Notes under the pieces: model-generated
Told to the model about the DNA's origin: nothing
The model's database searches: none
Seen by the model: the letters and a program-made list of their open reading frames with translations, nothing else
In this document: piece by piece, positions 36,848 to 48,530 of the stretch
Layout of the letters: each line of letters starts with the position of its first letter
Numbering within the stretch: position 1 is the stretch's first letter
Made by a program: the position numbers and the translations under genes
DNA from: Dipteris shenzhenensis
Taxonomy: Eukaryota; Polypodiophyta; Polypodiopsida; Gleicheniales
NCBI GenBank assembly: GCA_047967505.1
Contig: CM106538.1
Direction: 5' to 3' (one strand)
DNA length: 64,000 nt

Positions 36848-38905
36848 ATGGACCCTACATCATCTGGGGGCTCCTCACACAATCTTTCCTCCCCCTTTGC
36901 AGCACAGTGTGAGAGCCTCTCCTCCCCTAATCTTGAAATCGTGACATATGGGAGCTCCTCTCTCTCTCTTCAAAAGCCCAATTTGGATGCTCTCAGAAAC
37001 TTCACTAGGTTGGTACAGGACGTGAATGTGAAGGAGGGGCAAGTAGTCTATCAAGGTCAAAAGATTACCATCATTGAAAGCGTGATTGAAAATGCTCTAG
37101 GAATAACTGGAGGCAGTTTGCAACAAGCACACTTCTTCGAGAAGCAGTGGAAGAGACATGATATTCTAGATGTATACCCCAATGGTCAAATTCATAAAGA
37201 TAGTGGAGTGAAGCTTTCTAGCTTGCCAACAGACCTCCAAGATGTGTTGAAAAAGACCATTCACTTCTTTCTTGATATGAGAGGGACCGTGAAGTTTTGG
37301 CAGGTTCAAGTAGCAATAGAGCAACTGAAAGGACATCGTGTATCTTTCTCAAGGGTGATCTCTAAGAGGGTGTTAACCAACCTGAAGAATTGCATGGATG
37401 GCAAATCCCAATTGTCATCTCACTCCATTGGAGTTGCAATGCACTTGATGGCATCTACCCTCAAAGGGATTTTTGAGCAATACGATAAGCAGATGTCTCA
37501 CAAGGTGAATTTTCTACAAGAGAAAGCCACCCATGTAGCAAAGGCAGCGCAACTTGAGAAAATTCTAAGGGAAGGTGCAGAAGCCAAGGTAGAGGAGGCA
37601 CAACAACAAGCTGAGGCCACTGTAAAAATGGTCGACATGGAAAGGAATAGAAGAGAAGAAGTAGAGAAGCGCATGATGAAGGAGCTCCGAGATAGGCTCA
37701 AAGAAGTGAGAAGTGACGGGGACATTATGGACAAGGAGCTAGCAATGATGCAAAAGGAGCTTGAAGATCAGAGAGCCAAAAAGGAGGGTCTTTACAAACG
37801 ACTCTACAACATGCAGAACGCATTGAACATTGAAAAAGACTAGATGATGGAGGACCGGAAAAGGGAGAATGCAGAAACCAAAAAGGTGATGCAGGAACTG
37901 TGAGAGAGCTTCAAGGCCAAGAAGGATGGGGCAGAGAGCAGCCGGGGTGGAGAAGAAAGCGAGGTAGCTCTCCAAGCCAGGAAGGATGTAGAGAGCAACC
38001 ACGATGGAGCAAGTTGTAGTAGCCATGGTGGAGCAAGTTGTAGTAGCCATGGTGAGGGTTGTTTTTTCAAAACTGTTACACTATTGGAAGTCCAAAGAGT
38101 AAGCTACAAGACCCTGCAACAAGATTATGATAGGGATGTGCACGAGCTTGCCATGGCTTTCGACACTTATGAAAAGCAGTCCGTCATCTTGAGAGATTTC
38201 CAAACTAGAGTGGAAGTCTTGGAAATGGCCCATGTTAATGTTTTTGAGAAATTTAAGCAGCTTCAACAGATGCTGATGGATTCACATGAAGTTGTTGCAC
38301 AGAGTGAGCAAAGAGTGGAGAAAATGAAGGAGAACATCTGCAACCTTAGGATGAGGGAGGAAGGAATCAAGAAGCAACTTCATCATATACAGAGCAAGAC
38401 TGTGCTATTGACAGCAGCCACAATAGTTAAATTGGATGCCTATCCTGCTATGCAGTAGGGTCCAAAATCCATGGTCTGCCATACCCCCATCATCGATGAC
38501 TGCATGATCCGATGTCTTGCGTGCTACCACCTTGTACATGTTTTTTGCTTTGGGGTGTTTGCGTATGCAAAATCGCTATGTAGAGAATGCCATTTGCCAT
38601 TGCCCAGGTCACAGGATCAAATGTGCCTTCCTGCTACAGCTATCTACGATGAGAAAGTAGATGCTGCAACTCAATTTGCCATTTGGGCAAAAGATGCAAA
38701 AAACAAGGAGCTTAAATTGAAGAAGGCCAAGATCGACTGCGAGGAAAAGGAGCCTAAAGGGAGAAACCAGGCCCCTTCAAGACAGGAGCAAGAGGGGCCG
38801 ACGAACCTACAACCAGGAAGCTCAAATCAAGGAAAGAGAAAGTGGCATGAAGGAAGGGGTCAGACCCGTGAAGGAAGGAACCAGCCCCATTATGGAAAGG
38901 AGTAA
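36848..38905 (+). pseudogene. Unknown single-frame gene with coiled coils and Cys/His finger, three in-frame stops
   Basis: The frame from ATG 36848 stays in register for 686 codons to 38905 with no frameshift. It is broken only by TAG 37841, TGA 37901 and TAG 38456. Residues 1-200 are a globular domain (NFTRLVQDVNVKEGQVVYQG ... LKKTIHFFLDMRG) faintly like plant mobile-element-associated domains. Residues 210-330 and 415-530 are strongly helical and charged, with heptad-like coiled coil (EKILREGAEAKVEEAQQQAE). After the third stop comes CIRCLACYHLVHVFCF...CRECHLPLP-like spacing (residues 541-585), a RING/PHD-type Cys/His pattern, then a basic, Q/G-rich tail. I do not recognise the family. Read-through or a young pseudogene are both possible; a pseudogene is more likely. 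Confidence 0.6.
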
Positions 38906-39600
38906 GGAAAGGAGCAAGGAGGGCCGAGCCTATAATCAGGGAGCTCGACAAGGTGACCTACTCAAAGCAATGTGGAACCAGCCCCCTGAAGGAAAGGAGT
39001 CCTTGAAATGTAATCTGAAGGAAAGGAGCCTTTGAGATGTAATCTGTGTGTAATCTATTGAATTATTAATCTTCTCTAGAGTTTACTTGGGCAATGTTTT
39101 CTCAGTTACGTGACTAGATAGTGTCCTTTGACATGCCAAGGACCATAATGTGAGACGAAAGATTTTGATTTGACAACTAATATGAGATGATAGATTTTGA
39201 TTAGATCACTAATGTGAGACTGAAAGATTTCGATTAGTCAACTAATGTGAGACGAAAGATTTCTATTAGACAACTAATGTGAGACAAAAGATTTCGATTA
39301 GACAACTAACATGAGACTTAAGAATGATAAGGTCGGGCTCAATGAACTCTATTTAAGTGCAGTGCAGACACAACTAAGAGCCCATTATGAAATGTAGCCC
39401 CAAAACTCTGTACACCAATCCACCTACTGCGAATCTATGGCATACCCAAAAGACTTTGGAATGCTTCTGTTCTATCTGAAAATGAGGTTGGATGACCTAC
39501 TCACAGAAATAGACCTAGAGAAGAAGGAGGAAAATAGCTACAAGGAGGACATGCTTGGGTGTATTACTTGGAGTCGGCATAGACGGTGAATATTAATTTC
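38906..39600. repeat. 32-bp minisatellite and short spacer
   Basis: From about 39146 to 39318 five to six copies of (C)TAATGTGAGACGAAAGATTT, then CGATTAGACAA, follow one another with a period of 31-33 bp. Before it (38880-39045) short repeats of GGAAAGGAG and of (T/A)TGTAATCTG occur. No gene is visible. Confidence 0.75.
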
Positions 39601-39755
39601 CACCACAAATGACTAATTGTACACTAGATTTAGTTGAAAATATAGAAACTCATTTAGGGTTAGGGTTAGGGCATCTAACCCTTTCCTTTATAGCACTCTA
39701 TTGGGTTAGTGCTACTCACATAGGATCACATGATGTTGAGCGTGATCTCTTAACA
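39601..39755 (-). mobile_element. LTR fragment of copia A2
   Basis: Read on the minus strand it starts TGTTAAGAGATCACGCTC at 39755 after the polypurine tract TTGAGGGAAGG. It carries the TATA-like CTATAAAGG and CCCTAACCCTAACCCTAA, then stops at about 39601 after CATTTGTGGTG. Only about 155 bp of the LTR remain. Confidence 0.75.
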
Positions 39756-42681
39756 CCTTCCCTCAAGATCAACATCCTTCCCTCAAGATGATGATTCTGG
39801 GGAATCGAAGGACTGAACATTACATTCAATCACACCCCTTAATGGGACTTCCATCTGATTGTACTTCATTTTGTATACCCATTTATTTGCTATGGCCTTC
39901 TTTCCTAGTGGAAGGTCATATAATTCTTAAGTATTATTATGATACAAAGCATCCATTTCTTCATTCATAGCAGTTTGCCATTCTGGCTTGTCTACTGCAT
40001 CTTTGAAGTACACTGGCTCTTCTGTAGCCATGATGGTAGTCATAAGAGCATAGTTGGTGGTTTCAACCTGAATTGCTTTGCCTTTCTGAGCATATGTCAA
40101 TGTGGTTGGAGGTTTGCTTTCCTTAGTAGACCGTCTGAGCTGCTATGGCTCTGCTTGGGGTGTTTTTGGCAATTCTTGCTCTTCTTCATCAACCATTTCT
40201 GTAGATGACTATGAAGTCAATGCTTCTATGTCCTGTGTATTTGAGGTTTTCCATTCTGATTCCTCATCAAAGATTACATCTCTGGAGATAATGACCTTGC
40301 AGTTGATGGGACCATACAACTTGTATGCTTTGCTTTCTTCACTGTAGCTAACCATGATGCATTTGCGTGACTTTGCAACAAATTTCCTGCGATGATCATC
40401 AAGGATGTGGGCATATGCTATGCAACCAAATATGTGGAGATGCCCAATGTGTGGCTTGTGTCTAGTGAGTGCTTCATAAGGTGTCATACCTTGTATCGCT
40501 TTGATAGGAAGCCGATTAAGCAAATAGTTTGTAGTGGCTATTGCTTCTGCCCAATACTGATTCGAAAGATGCTTCTCACTAAGCATGTCTGCTAAAGTAC
40601 CATTCTTTGTTTCAGTTCTTGCATTCTGTTGAGGAGTATCTACACAGGTGAATTGTCTTTGAATGTCGTGACTTTTGCAAAGGTTCATGAATGTTGAAGA
40701 CATATATTCACCTCCTTTGTTTGATCTCATGACTTTGATCTTTCTGCCTGTCTGGTTTTCTACCATGGCTTTGAATTCTTGAAATTTGGAAAACACTTCA
40801 GATTTCTCATTCAAAAAGTAGACCCAACAATATCTATTGTAGTCATCGATGAAAGTCAAGTAGTAAAGTGAACCATTGATGCTGCACATCTGGGCATAAC
40901 CCCATACATCTGTGTGTATCAAATCAAGAATACCTCATGCTCGAGAGGTGCTTCTGCTGAAGTTGGTTCGCTTTTGTTTGCTGAAGCAGCATGCTTCGCA
41001 AACTTTTCCAAGAAACTGTAGCTTTGGTATCCCAATTGCCATATTCTGCTCTTGAGATCTAACAAGCTCTTGAAATTGACATGATCATATCTCTTGTGCC
41101 ATTTTGCAGATAGTGGCATCTATTGCGGTTGAGCTGACATGGCATGCTTTTTTGGTACTATAGCTAGCATTCTGTACAAGCGTCCTTCCTTGATACCTTT
41201 TCCTACTATAGCTGATATCTTCTAGATTTGTCTCTGACAGTGCATTCATCTCCGTCGAAGATGACTCTATAGTTGTGTTTTGTCATTTGACCTATTGACA
41301 GGAGGTTCTTGCTAAGTTTCAGAATATAAAGTACATCTTTTACCAATCCTTTCATACCAGTGAAATTGTTCATAGGGATAATGCCTGTCCCTTGAAATGG
41401 ATTCTCAGTGTATTATCAATTGTCTAGATGACATTCTTTTGTCCTTCTAATGGTTTCATCTCTGTGAACCATTCCTAATGATTTGTCATGTGAGATGATG
41501 CATTGCTGTCGATGTACCAACGATCTTGGTCTCCTTGGTTGACTTGATAGCTGAAATCATCTTTTGGATTACAATCCATGTCTAGGTGCACTGTATCAGT
41601 ATTATGCATTTCTTTGTTTGCAAGAAACATATTCCCATGTTCATTTGCAAAATGATTGTGACTAGAATGTCCACCACAATGATTTCCTCTACCATAAAAA
41701 TTCCCTCGATTACTGTTGGATTGACCGCCTTGGTAGTATTGCTTTTTGCGGCAATCTCTTTCATAGTGTCCAAACTTATGACAGTAGTTGCACTAGATGT
41801 TTGACACGTTGGTGGATGCATTCCCTCATCCTTAAAATCTTCCTCAATTGGAATGATTTCCTCTTTGCTAATTCTGATATTGCTAAGGATGCTGCTGATG
41901 TTGATTCTGACTTTGTTGATGATGACCACTTCTCTGGAATGATCTACCTCTGCCTCTACTTCTGTCTGAAGCTGTAAATGCCTCATCATTAGGATGACCT
42001 TTGGGTGCTTGAATGGCCTGAGTCCTGAGTTCTTCACTAAGTATGATTGAATGAAGTTCTTCCAATGTCAGAATTTGCCATTGGATGGCAATACTCTAGA
42101 CTAGATTCTTGTATCCCTCTCATAGTCCATTCAGGATGACTTGAATAATTTTTGCTGGATTCATAGTCTCTCTTGCTGCTGCTGCAAGTTGATTATTGTA
42201 GTCTTTAATTATGAGTACGTAAGCATGACCGGTTTTGTTGCTGTTGCGAAAACTCTGGTTGATTTGGTTTCTCAGTGTGACAAATCTTGGATGTGTTCTT
42301 GGACTTATAGAGAGCTGCAAACATATCCCATGCTTCTTTCGATGTCTTGACGGTGTTGAGCTGTCCTAGCATGACATCTTGCACATTTTGCTTGATCAGA
42401 TGATATGCATTCTTATCTTTCTTATCCCATTCTACCTAAGCTCAGGCAATGGTGTGTAGTTGGATATCCCACTGTGGATCCCATTGCTCGTGCTGTGACA
42501 ACAAGTGGAGTATAGAGCTACTGCTGGCTGGATCATCCAATGGTCTAGGTGTAGATCCATCAACATACTCCCATTTGTCCTGAAGTACAAGAATGGTATC
42601 CATTTGGCATTTCCATGTGCCATAATTGGAGTTGTCTAGCCTAACAAATGCCTCCAGATTGAAGTTGCTAGTCGTAGACAT
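39756..42681 (-). pseudogene. Copia A2 polyprotein lacking reverse transcriptase
   Basis: From ATG 42681 (MSTTSNFNLEAFVRLDNSNYG) the minus strand gives gag, an intact zinc knuckle (CNYCHKFGHYERDC near 41750-41795), a protease-tail region, integrase (40922-40209; TFIDDYNRYCWVYF, MRSNKGGEY, PQQNARTETKN) and the linker (EESEWKTSNTQDIEALTS). At about 39843-39905 the first reverse-transcriptase residues (GK-KAIANKWVYKMKY-like) are followed at once by the LTR-proximal end. The RT core and RNase H, present in A1 at 13325-14660, are gone. Frameshifts and stops also occur. It cannot encode its own replication. The 5-prime side stops within the leader at about 42795, with no LTR. Confidence 0.85.
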
Positions 42682-42795
42682 GGTGCAAGAAATGTACTCA
42701 AAGTGTCGTGAAAAACATTGTCTGAATCAACTACAAAACACTGACTGTAGCAAGTGAAATTTGAACTATCGATGAAGGTAGAACTGCAATATAAT

Positions 42796-43320
42796 TTGAG
42801 TCCTGACAATGTGCATGGTCTTCAACCTCTCCATTGTCTCCTCCTTTGGCTCCCTAAAAATTTTTAATGCAACAAGCTAGACTAGCAGAAATACTAAGTT
42901 GTACAAATTCCCTCTTTTTTAGACAAGGCTCTCAACAAGCAATGGCTGGATGTAATCTTTTGGCCTCTAAGGCTCTCAATGATCTTTTGGCTCACTGGAT
43001 GTAATGCTTTGGTCTTTAAGGCTCTCAACAATTGCTGAGTTTTTATTACATTTATGTAATCTCTTTTTGTTCAATTTAAGGCTCTCAATATGCACTATAG
43101 TTAACTTTTATATTTGAATGGTTATGGGCCGATAGCTGTAATCTTTTGGACTTTAAGGCTCTCAGCAATTGCAGAGTTTTCTAAATGTAAGATCCTCTGT
43201 TCAATTTTTGCTCGGTATAAGTTGTTAATTTCTTAATAACCTGTTATTGGACGTAAATGTACATTGTAATCTCTTACCCTTGTCCTTTATAAGATGAGAA
43301 ATCCACCTAGATACCCTTTA
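42796..43320. repeat. AAGGCTCTCA repeat patch
   Basis: The decamer AAGGCTCTCA recurs at least five times between about 42920 and 43160. It is usually followed by A(C/G/T)(A/C)A and preceded by CTTTTGG(C/T/A)CT(C/T)TA, at irregular spacing. No coding region is visible. Confidence 0.5.
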
Positions 43321-44342
43321 TGAAGTGCAAGTACAAGAATTTTGCAAAGTACATCGCCACTTCATTATGCTGTGGCACCTTCCCATATATCTAGATATAT
43401 ATTTGCCTAGCATTTTGTTGAATCCGTTAATTTCGGCAATTTGTTATCTTCTATCTCTCATGCTGGTCCAAAGCTTAGGTTGGGGTGCTTCCACCTCCCT
43501 CCTACATCTCCTCGCTTGGTTGCCTTAGGCTTCCTCTTCATAAGCCTCTAAGGGCCATATTGCCAAAAGCTCTTATTTTGAGACAAGCTTGTTCACTTCT
43601 TTCCATTGCATGCCTGCAAAACCAATGCCCATGGCATTGGTTGCTAGTTTGTATGTGATAATTATTGACAAAAGACCTAAGAAATGATACATCTAATATT
43701 GGAAGCATGCAAATTTTGAAATATTAAACATACAGACCTCCAGGTTGAGCATATAGGATGTACGTGCAATCATATCTTGCACATGCTTAGGCGTTGCACT
43801 GGCAACCCTGCGTAGTCGCTTGAACTACAAGCGTTGATGCTCAGCACATCAAGCCTACTCTTCAGCCTCCTCTTGCTTGCATCAATGGATGTTTGCATGC
43901 TCTTCTGGAGCCTTCTGCCTCACTAGGCAAAGGAGGAGTATCGTCTCCTTGTGACACAGGAATTATTGCTTGTTGTAGAGAGCGAAGTGTAGATGAATGC
44001 TTGGTGTGCAACAGTATGCAAAGTCTGCATGCATCAAATTCAACATTTGTGAGGTGCCAATGTGTGACGTAGGATGCAAGATGCACTTGTCACATGCAAT
44101 ATGCTCAATGCAAGATGAAAATGTTACATATCCCATGCAAGATGCAAACTATTACATATGCTATGCAAAACAAGTTATAACAAAATTATTTTAATTTAAC
44201 AAAATGTACATGTTGCAATCTTTATTTACGTCAAATGGTACAAATTAAATTTTATTTTTTAACAAGAATTTCATTACAATAAGTTTGACACATGGGGTCC
44301 CAAAAATATTACAAGACAAAAAATGTGGCTTATGTTGCAATC
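43321..44342. other. No recognised gene
   Basis: Short frames only. From 44040 to 44170 CATGCAA(G/T)ATG(C/A) and TTACATAT are repeated loosely. No domain or RNA gene could be identified. Confidence 0.3.
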
Positions 44343-45412
44343 CTAAGGGCAAGGCTCATCTCTTCCATAGGCCTCATAGCCCAATTCTCCCTCACATTCT
44401 ACTCTCTTTAAGATATCACTGGTCTCTCCAAGTGGCTTTCTCTTATTGGCAATGTGATGCATCATTTGTTCTTTTGCATGATGCTTAATGGAATTAATGA
44501 CATGAGAAGGAGGCATTTTTCCAATCATCCTCAAGATAACCCCAGACATCTTCAAAAAAATAAATTATCTCAACAATGATCCATCCCAATGCATGCATAT
44601 CTACATGGCATGTATATCTACCTCTTAATGCTACTTCTTGTAGCTTAGGTGCAAGCCATTTTTTCTGCCCATGCTCTTCCTCTTTTTTTACCCATGCTCT
44701 TCCTCTTTCCTACAAACTTGGTAGTCAGCATCTGTCTCCAAAGACTGCTTCTTTAGATGCTTGATTGCCTTTCGACTCTCTAAGAAGTCCATGGCCATCC
44801 CTCAGTCTATGATGCCAACTCGGCATGTAGACTTTCCAACAAAATCCAATAAGATATTGCCCGAGTGTAGGTCTGTGTGCATCCACCTTCTAGCGTGTAG
44901 CCTTGCTAAACCATCCACAAGTGCATGGATGATATGGAGGAGATTCTCACAAAGTACATTGATTTGGGCAATATCTTCCTTCTCTAATGTAGCTTGGACT
45001 CCCCTAGTTGCTATGGCCATCAAATTCGCTCCTCCCCTTAGAAAATGGTGGAAGTAGTGTATGAACCTACCCTAGTCCATTGGTAGAATCTGAAGGGCTG
45101 CAACAAGCTACCACCATTAAAGTATGGCGTGATGGTCCATAGTGGCTCTTCTTGGGTTGCTACAATCACACGTACAAGGATTGGGTGTAAAATATGCATG
45201 AGTTTTTCTCTCCTTACTTCTCGTGTACGTGTCCCAATATTTCCCTTGTACTTCTTTTTGGCATATTCCATGTGATATGGCAACCCTACAGCTCCTAACA
45301 ACTGCACTTTAAATATAGTGCCATAGGTGCTTGAGCCGATTTTCTCGCCAACTTGTATCTCCCTCTCTATGACATATGCCAAGTGTGACACTCTGTCTAT
45401 GTTACTAACCAC
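44343..45412 (-). pseudogene. Protein-kinase pseudogene
   Basis: The frame 45412-45038 carries a glycine-rich loop (GEKIGSSTYGTIFK) and a hinge-like YFNGGSLLQPF. A frameshift near 45080 is needed to read on through WGRFIHYFHHFLRGGANLMA into the frame ending at 44802. That frame has the catalytic loop HTDLHSGNILLDF (usual HRDLKxxN) and IIDWGMA in place of DFG. Further frames to 44343 follow after several stops. The Arg of HRD is Thr and the DFG Phe is Trp, so even the ancestor may have been atypical. The frame 46081-45767 upstream on the same strand (MYRFYSNQIF..., ending KDAKSSL) may be another exon, but I do not recognise it. Confidence 0.7.
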
Positions 45413-45766
45413 GTGTTGTGCCCTTTGAACCTCATGACCTCTTAATGGTTGAGAGGGTGTAGAGTTTGGCTGCTCTTCACTGCGGCCACGGACATAGCTC
45501 GCCCATAAGCTATTTCAGCCTCCTTGTCCCAGCTCTTAAACACTATGACATGGTGATCTCATGAAAGGACCCTACTCTTGTGCGCTTGGCCCATACACCC
45601 ATCCATTGCATTAACTTGAAGACATCAAACTCTTGTGCAAGAGTAGGGTCTACATTACATGCTTCGTTGAATCAGGTCACTGCATTCCCAATAAAGCTGC
45701 CAACCTAAAGCATGGCATCTATCTCCCATTGCACCCACAGCTGGCAAAATCATCATGACCTTCAGA

Positions 45767-46081
45767 CTATAAACTACTCTTAGCATCTTTAAGAATACTC
45801 CTTTTCATAGTGCTGACTCCCTCTAGACTAGACATGGTTGATTCCATCTCACTCTCCTCCATGTTGCACACCCTAACAAAAAAGGCATCCCGAATGCTTC
45901 TCATCATTCTCTTGCACTCGCCCTTACTTAGCTCTTCCCCTATTGTTTGCTTAGTGCTGGTAGTTAAGTGTAAGAAAATAATACAACGTCTGTGCTCAAC
46001 AGATAACAGGATCTCATATGCAAGAGAGAAAGCAAGATAGTATGGAGAATCAAAAATTTGATTACTGTAGAACCGATACAA
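45767..46081 (-). CDS. Unrecognised ORF upstream of the kinase remnant
   Basis: This 104-codon frame on the kinase strand has a mostly helical reading (LSKGECKRMMRSIRDAFFVRVCNMEESEMESTMSSL). It resembles no domain I know. Its place 350 bp upstream of the kinase glycine loop suggests it may be a 5-prime exon of the same decayed gene. It could equally be chance. No start context or splice site decides it. Confidence 0.2.
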   Translation of the reverse strand: MYRFYSNQIFDSPYYLAFSLAYEILLSVEHRRCIIFLHLTTSTKQTIGEELSKGECKRMMRSIRDAFFVRVCNMEESEMESTMSSLEGVSTMKRSILKDAKSSL

Positions 46082-46204
46082 TAGATGGCGCTACCTCCCA
46101 ACCGTGTGCTCCTATGAAAGAAGCTTCGATGGCATGCTGGAAATAGTAGAAGACGGAGGTTGGATGCTAAGGAATCAGGGTTACTGTAGCCAGTGATAAA
46201 ATGG

Positions 46205-46640
46205 GCTTCATGGGCTTGCTCTTATATAGCCACCAGTCGTAGTCGGTTAGGCTCAATTGGGTGACTGACCCAATCTGCCCAAAACGGTCGACTAGGGGTC
46301 GGTCCCAAAATAGGCCATCGACCATATGATAGAACCGGTGTGCAAAACAGAGCAACTAACCTATGGTCTCTGTTCGGCCTAGAGCCATCCGGGATCATCT
46401 GAGGCTCCAAATGGGCCCCGCAACCCGAGAGTGGGCTGCCCCGAGAAATGCTCCGTCTACCCTTAGTGCGGTCAGTCAAGGGATGCCTTCCCGCACTTGC
46501 ATGTAGCCTAGTTGGCGGGTTGCCAACTCTATCTGAAGCCGTCCAGCCATCAGGCCACACATGGCCCCCATCTGGTGTCCAAACCAGGACCTACCAAATA
46601 ACCGAGCTACTCAAATGCCTTCTCCTCATATGGGGGGCTT
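46205..46640. other. CG-rich island within AT-rich DNA
   Basis: Base composition shifts sharply to C/G with many CpG-containing words (GGTCGACTAGGGGTCGGTCCC, split; CCGTCCAGCC; CAACCCGAGAG). Open frames on both strands (for example 46560-46222 minus, rich in R, P, S) arise from the composition. It may be a regulatory piece or a short interspersed element. No terminal repeats were found. Confidence 0.35.
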
Positions 46641-48530
46641 ACAAGTAAAGTTAGCTGGTTCCCGCGTAGTTACACGAGAGTGGAGCATTGATATCTAACA
46701 TTAAGCCCATGCTTGCGAGCAAATCTTACTATGTATGCAGAAAGATTTATCACTTGACAATAGCAAAGAGCTACATTTGCCACACAATAATGAGCAGGCA
46801 GGCATCTGACAATAATTCCCACCCTATACATTCTTTTTTTTTTTAACTACATGAAATGCTTTCCATAACCCCTTCAGAAGATTGGCATCTAATAGAGCTT
46901 TAATGCACTTTTGCAGTCTTTTAAATTGTGTTTCTGGACACCATATGTACACCACTAAGGTTCATGACATGATGGTAGATCACAAAAATAAGTGTACTAT
47001 GGGAGATTTTGTGTGGCTTTTGATATTCACAACAAAGCAATTATCAATATTATTATTGTAACTTTTATTATCAATACTATTATTGTAAATTTTAAAGCTA
47101 TTAAGGTGTTTATGAATGTGGCCTAAGAGGGTTGCCACTCTATTAATCTTGGAAGCTATACTTTTTGAATGTCGATGTAGTTTAGAGCTAAGTTCGATGG
47201 TTGAAAGTAGAAGGCTAAGCTAGCCATTTGACAAATATGAAGGTTTAGTTAAACTTTTTATAACAATAGTTACAACCACCATGCATGTAGGTTGTAGTCC
47301 AACTATTTACAAAAATCAAGCTAGCTACAACCACCATGTATGTCTTGACCTATTCCAGGATGTGGGACCAGGAACCACTTCCTAGGCCAGGCCCCTCGGC
47401 CAAGACTTGGAGAGAGGAGGACTTTTGCCTCTTCTCAATCCACTTTTGGTGAAAATGAGCCTGGCGGATGGCATATATCTTGGGCTGGTAGTATTTATCG
47501 ATGGTAATTTATGTATTGCCACTAGTAATAGTAGTGCTAATGGCAGCATTATGTCAATTACCATGGGTAGTAATAGGATCCCTCGCAGGAATATTGCCAC
47601 TACCATCGGTAATAATATTATTGCCAGTAGTGTGCATACTACCGCCAGTAGTATTGTGTCAAACTATTGGCAATAGTATTAGTACTACTGCCAGTAGGAG
47701 ACTATCACTGGTAGTATTGATACTACCGCCAATATATATTCAGCTTTCAAGTTAGGGCCACTTGATAGCGCAAAGGCATGATTGTGCCCATGATTCATGA
47801 AATGTGTCATCATGACACGTAATCAAAGAAAATTCATGTGATTACGTGAATATGCAATCCCAGGGTTGGATGACTCGAGTAAGTTGTCTTCTATTCTTTG
47901 ATTGTTTTATAAGCTAGCCAGTCTCTATTTTGGAGGTTCTATTCTGGCAGCTCACTGATCGTTGCCATGGAATCAATGGAAAGATGCAGTTTGTCATGGC
48001 TTGCAAGAGAAGCAAATAGAGGCTACAAGATAGGAAATTTGAAAAGCTTGGTCAAGACACAAGGAATAAATTATGGGTTGAGTAAAGCAATGGCACGGTA
48101 TCAAAATGACAATGGAGGACACTTTTGCAATGTTTGCAGAGGGAGAAAGAACGAGAAGAAAGAAGATTTCTTACATAGCAGTACTATGAAGTGATTACAT
48201 GTGCACATCATTAGAGCAAAGAACATGATCTTAGATCAACAAGCTACAAGAGGGTGACAGTAGCTATGTTGGTATCCCCTAAAACACAAAAGAAATGGCT
48301 TGGCCGCATAATGTGGAAGATGTTGTCAATCAAAAGGACCAACATGGCTCCAACTCTTGAAGACAGAGCGGAAGTAATTCGCAATCATCTTGATTTGAAA
48401 TCAAAAGGACATCTATAAAAAGCAGAGGGATGTAAGCAATTGGACGACACATCATACACATGCTAGATACAATGCAGATCAGGGTTTGCCTACACCATCC
48501 CAATGGTTGTCTATGATTGAGATTTAGAAT
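46641..48530. other. Gene-poor region with a CCAGTAGTA-type patch
   Basis: Between about 47480 and 47745, units such as AGTAATAGTAGTGCTAATGG, ATTGCCAGTAGTGTG and TACTACTGCCAGTAGGAG recur in both orientations, giving a degenerate palindromic patch. A 75-codon frame at 47967 (MESMERCSLSWLAREANRGY) is unrecognised. No other gene is supported. Confidence 0.3.

Noticed and set aside
37498-38070. Minus-strand serine/leucine-rich frames opposite the coiled-coil gene
   Set aside because: They are complements of the K/E/R-rich coiled-coil codons.
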